Positions 15,045-15,550 of a DNA stretch of 15,550 bases are shown in pieces; the stretch's first letter is position 1; each line of letters opens with the position of its first letter. The stretch lies in contig CADBKS010000050.1 of the NCBI GenBank assembly GCA_902795255.1, positions 1 to 15,550 of the forward strand, given 5' to 3'. The notes under the pieces were generated by a model. That model worked only from the letters and a program-made list of their open reading frames with translations. It made no database searches and was not told the origin of the DNA. Position numbers and translations under genes: made by a program. The stretch comes from an uncultured Chloroflexota bacterium. GTDB lineage: Bacteria > Chloroflexota > Anaerolineae > Anaerolineales > Anaerolineaceae.

Positions 15045-15548
15045 TCAGGAATTTTTCCTGATGATTACGCTGAATTCGCGCTCGCCGGCGACCTGGCCGA
15101 TCCGGACACGGTAACCGTTCTTAAGTTCGGTACGTCCATTAATGGCGGCCCCGTTCACATACGTACCGTTCACGGATCCGAGATGCTCGATAAACACATC
15201 ATTGTCCGTAGCGGTCAGCATGAACTGTTTCCGGCTGATATGCGGATCCCCGCCGAGGCCGACCACACCGCTCGCGCGGTCATCCACACGGCCGAAGATG
15301 GCGGAAGCATCACTGCTGAGCTCCTTTGTATAGCGGCGGCCGGTGCTCATATCTTCCAGGCTGATCGTATAAGCTACGACCATTCTGGTGCTAGTTCCAT
15401 CCCCACCATTCCCACCAACAGGACCATCAGGTGGAATCTCTACAAAACCGGGCTTCTTTGTTACGGTCAGGATGATCAGGACGACCAGCGCGATGAACAG
15501 CAGCGCGGCAATCAGGATCAGCACCCAGCTCGGGCCCAGCGTATTCAT
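15045..15548 (-). CDS. Membrane-anchored FHA-domain protein (5' end probably outside window)
   Basis: 167 residues are visible from an ATG at 15548, two bases from the window edge. The ribosome binding site cannot be seen and this Met may be internal. A hydrophobic helix at about 8-29 is followed by KK, then a Gly-rich linker, then a canonical FHA domain at about 57-165: GR at 86-87, HISRK at 103-107 and GSVNGTYVNG at 124-133, so the phospho-Thr-binding residues are better kept than in the two FHA proteins downstream. The charge pattern places the FHA domain in the cytoplasm. Some clostridial proteins join an extracellular vWA or other domain to such a helix and FHA tail, so the full protein could be much larger. 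It lies 90 bases before the next FHA gene. A phospho-dependent membrane dock for the cluster kinases is a reasonable inference. Confidence 0.85.
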   Translation of the reverse strand: MNTLGPSWVLILIAALLFIALVVLIILTVTKKPGFVEIPPDGPVGGNGGDGTSTRMVVAYTISLEDMSTGRRYTKELSSDASAIFGRVDDRASGVVGLGGDPHISRKQFMLTATDNDVFIEHLGSVNGTYVNGAAINGRTELKNGYRVRIGQVAGEREFSVIIRKNS

Positions 15549-15550
15549 CA

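Overview
The window looks like chromosome from a GC-rich, gut- or rumen-type Clostridia/Eubacteriales bacterium. The reasons are GGAGG-type ribosome binding sites, zinc-ribbon Hanks-type kinases with the 'TPxEQ' activation-segment motif, zinc-ribbon FHA proteins and repeated DUF6273-type modules. No rRNA, tRNA, transposase or CRISPR array is visible, so the taxonomic call is an inference.

Layout. (1) Positions 2-8947, minus strand, are one uninterrupted reading frame of at least 2982 codons that runs off the left edge. It encodes a giant membrane receptor-like Ser/Thr kinase: zinc ribbon, kinase, proline hinge, one membrane helix, a stalk of 29-30-residue TQTA repeats, then seven DUF6273-like modules mixed with three Fn3-like and three SH3b-like domains. 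(2) 8948-9160 is a divergent promoter region with several palindromes. (3) 9161-10425, plus strand, is a two-gene operon: an XRE-type HTH protein overlapping (ATGA) a small soluble kinase. (4) 10426-10770 has no convincing gene. It holds strong hairpins and ends in a bidirectional terminator. (5) 10771-15548, minus strand, is a five-gene cluster. In transcription order it is: a membrane-anchored FHA protein (5' end probably outside the window), a zinc-ribbon/FHA protein, an FHA/zinc-ribbon protein with the reverse domain order, a soluble zinc-ribbon kinase, and a membrane kinase with Sel1 repeats.

How the parts may work together (inference). Four kinases and three FHA domains, which are phospho-threonine readers, lie within 15.5 kb. 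Both soluble FHA proteins carry T-[E/V]-P motifs in flexible N-terminal regions, so a phosphorylation relay of the kinase/GarA type is plausible. The giant kinase would sense something outside the cell through its long modular ectodomain. No PP2C phosphatase or secretion gene is visible here; either could lie beyond the right edge. The XRE-kinase pair looks like a separate two-gene unit placed between the two minus-strand transcription units.
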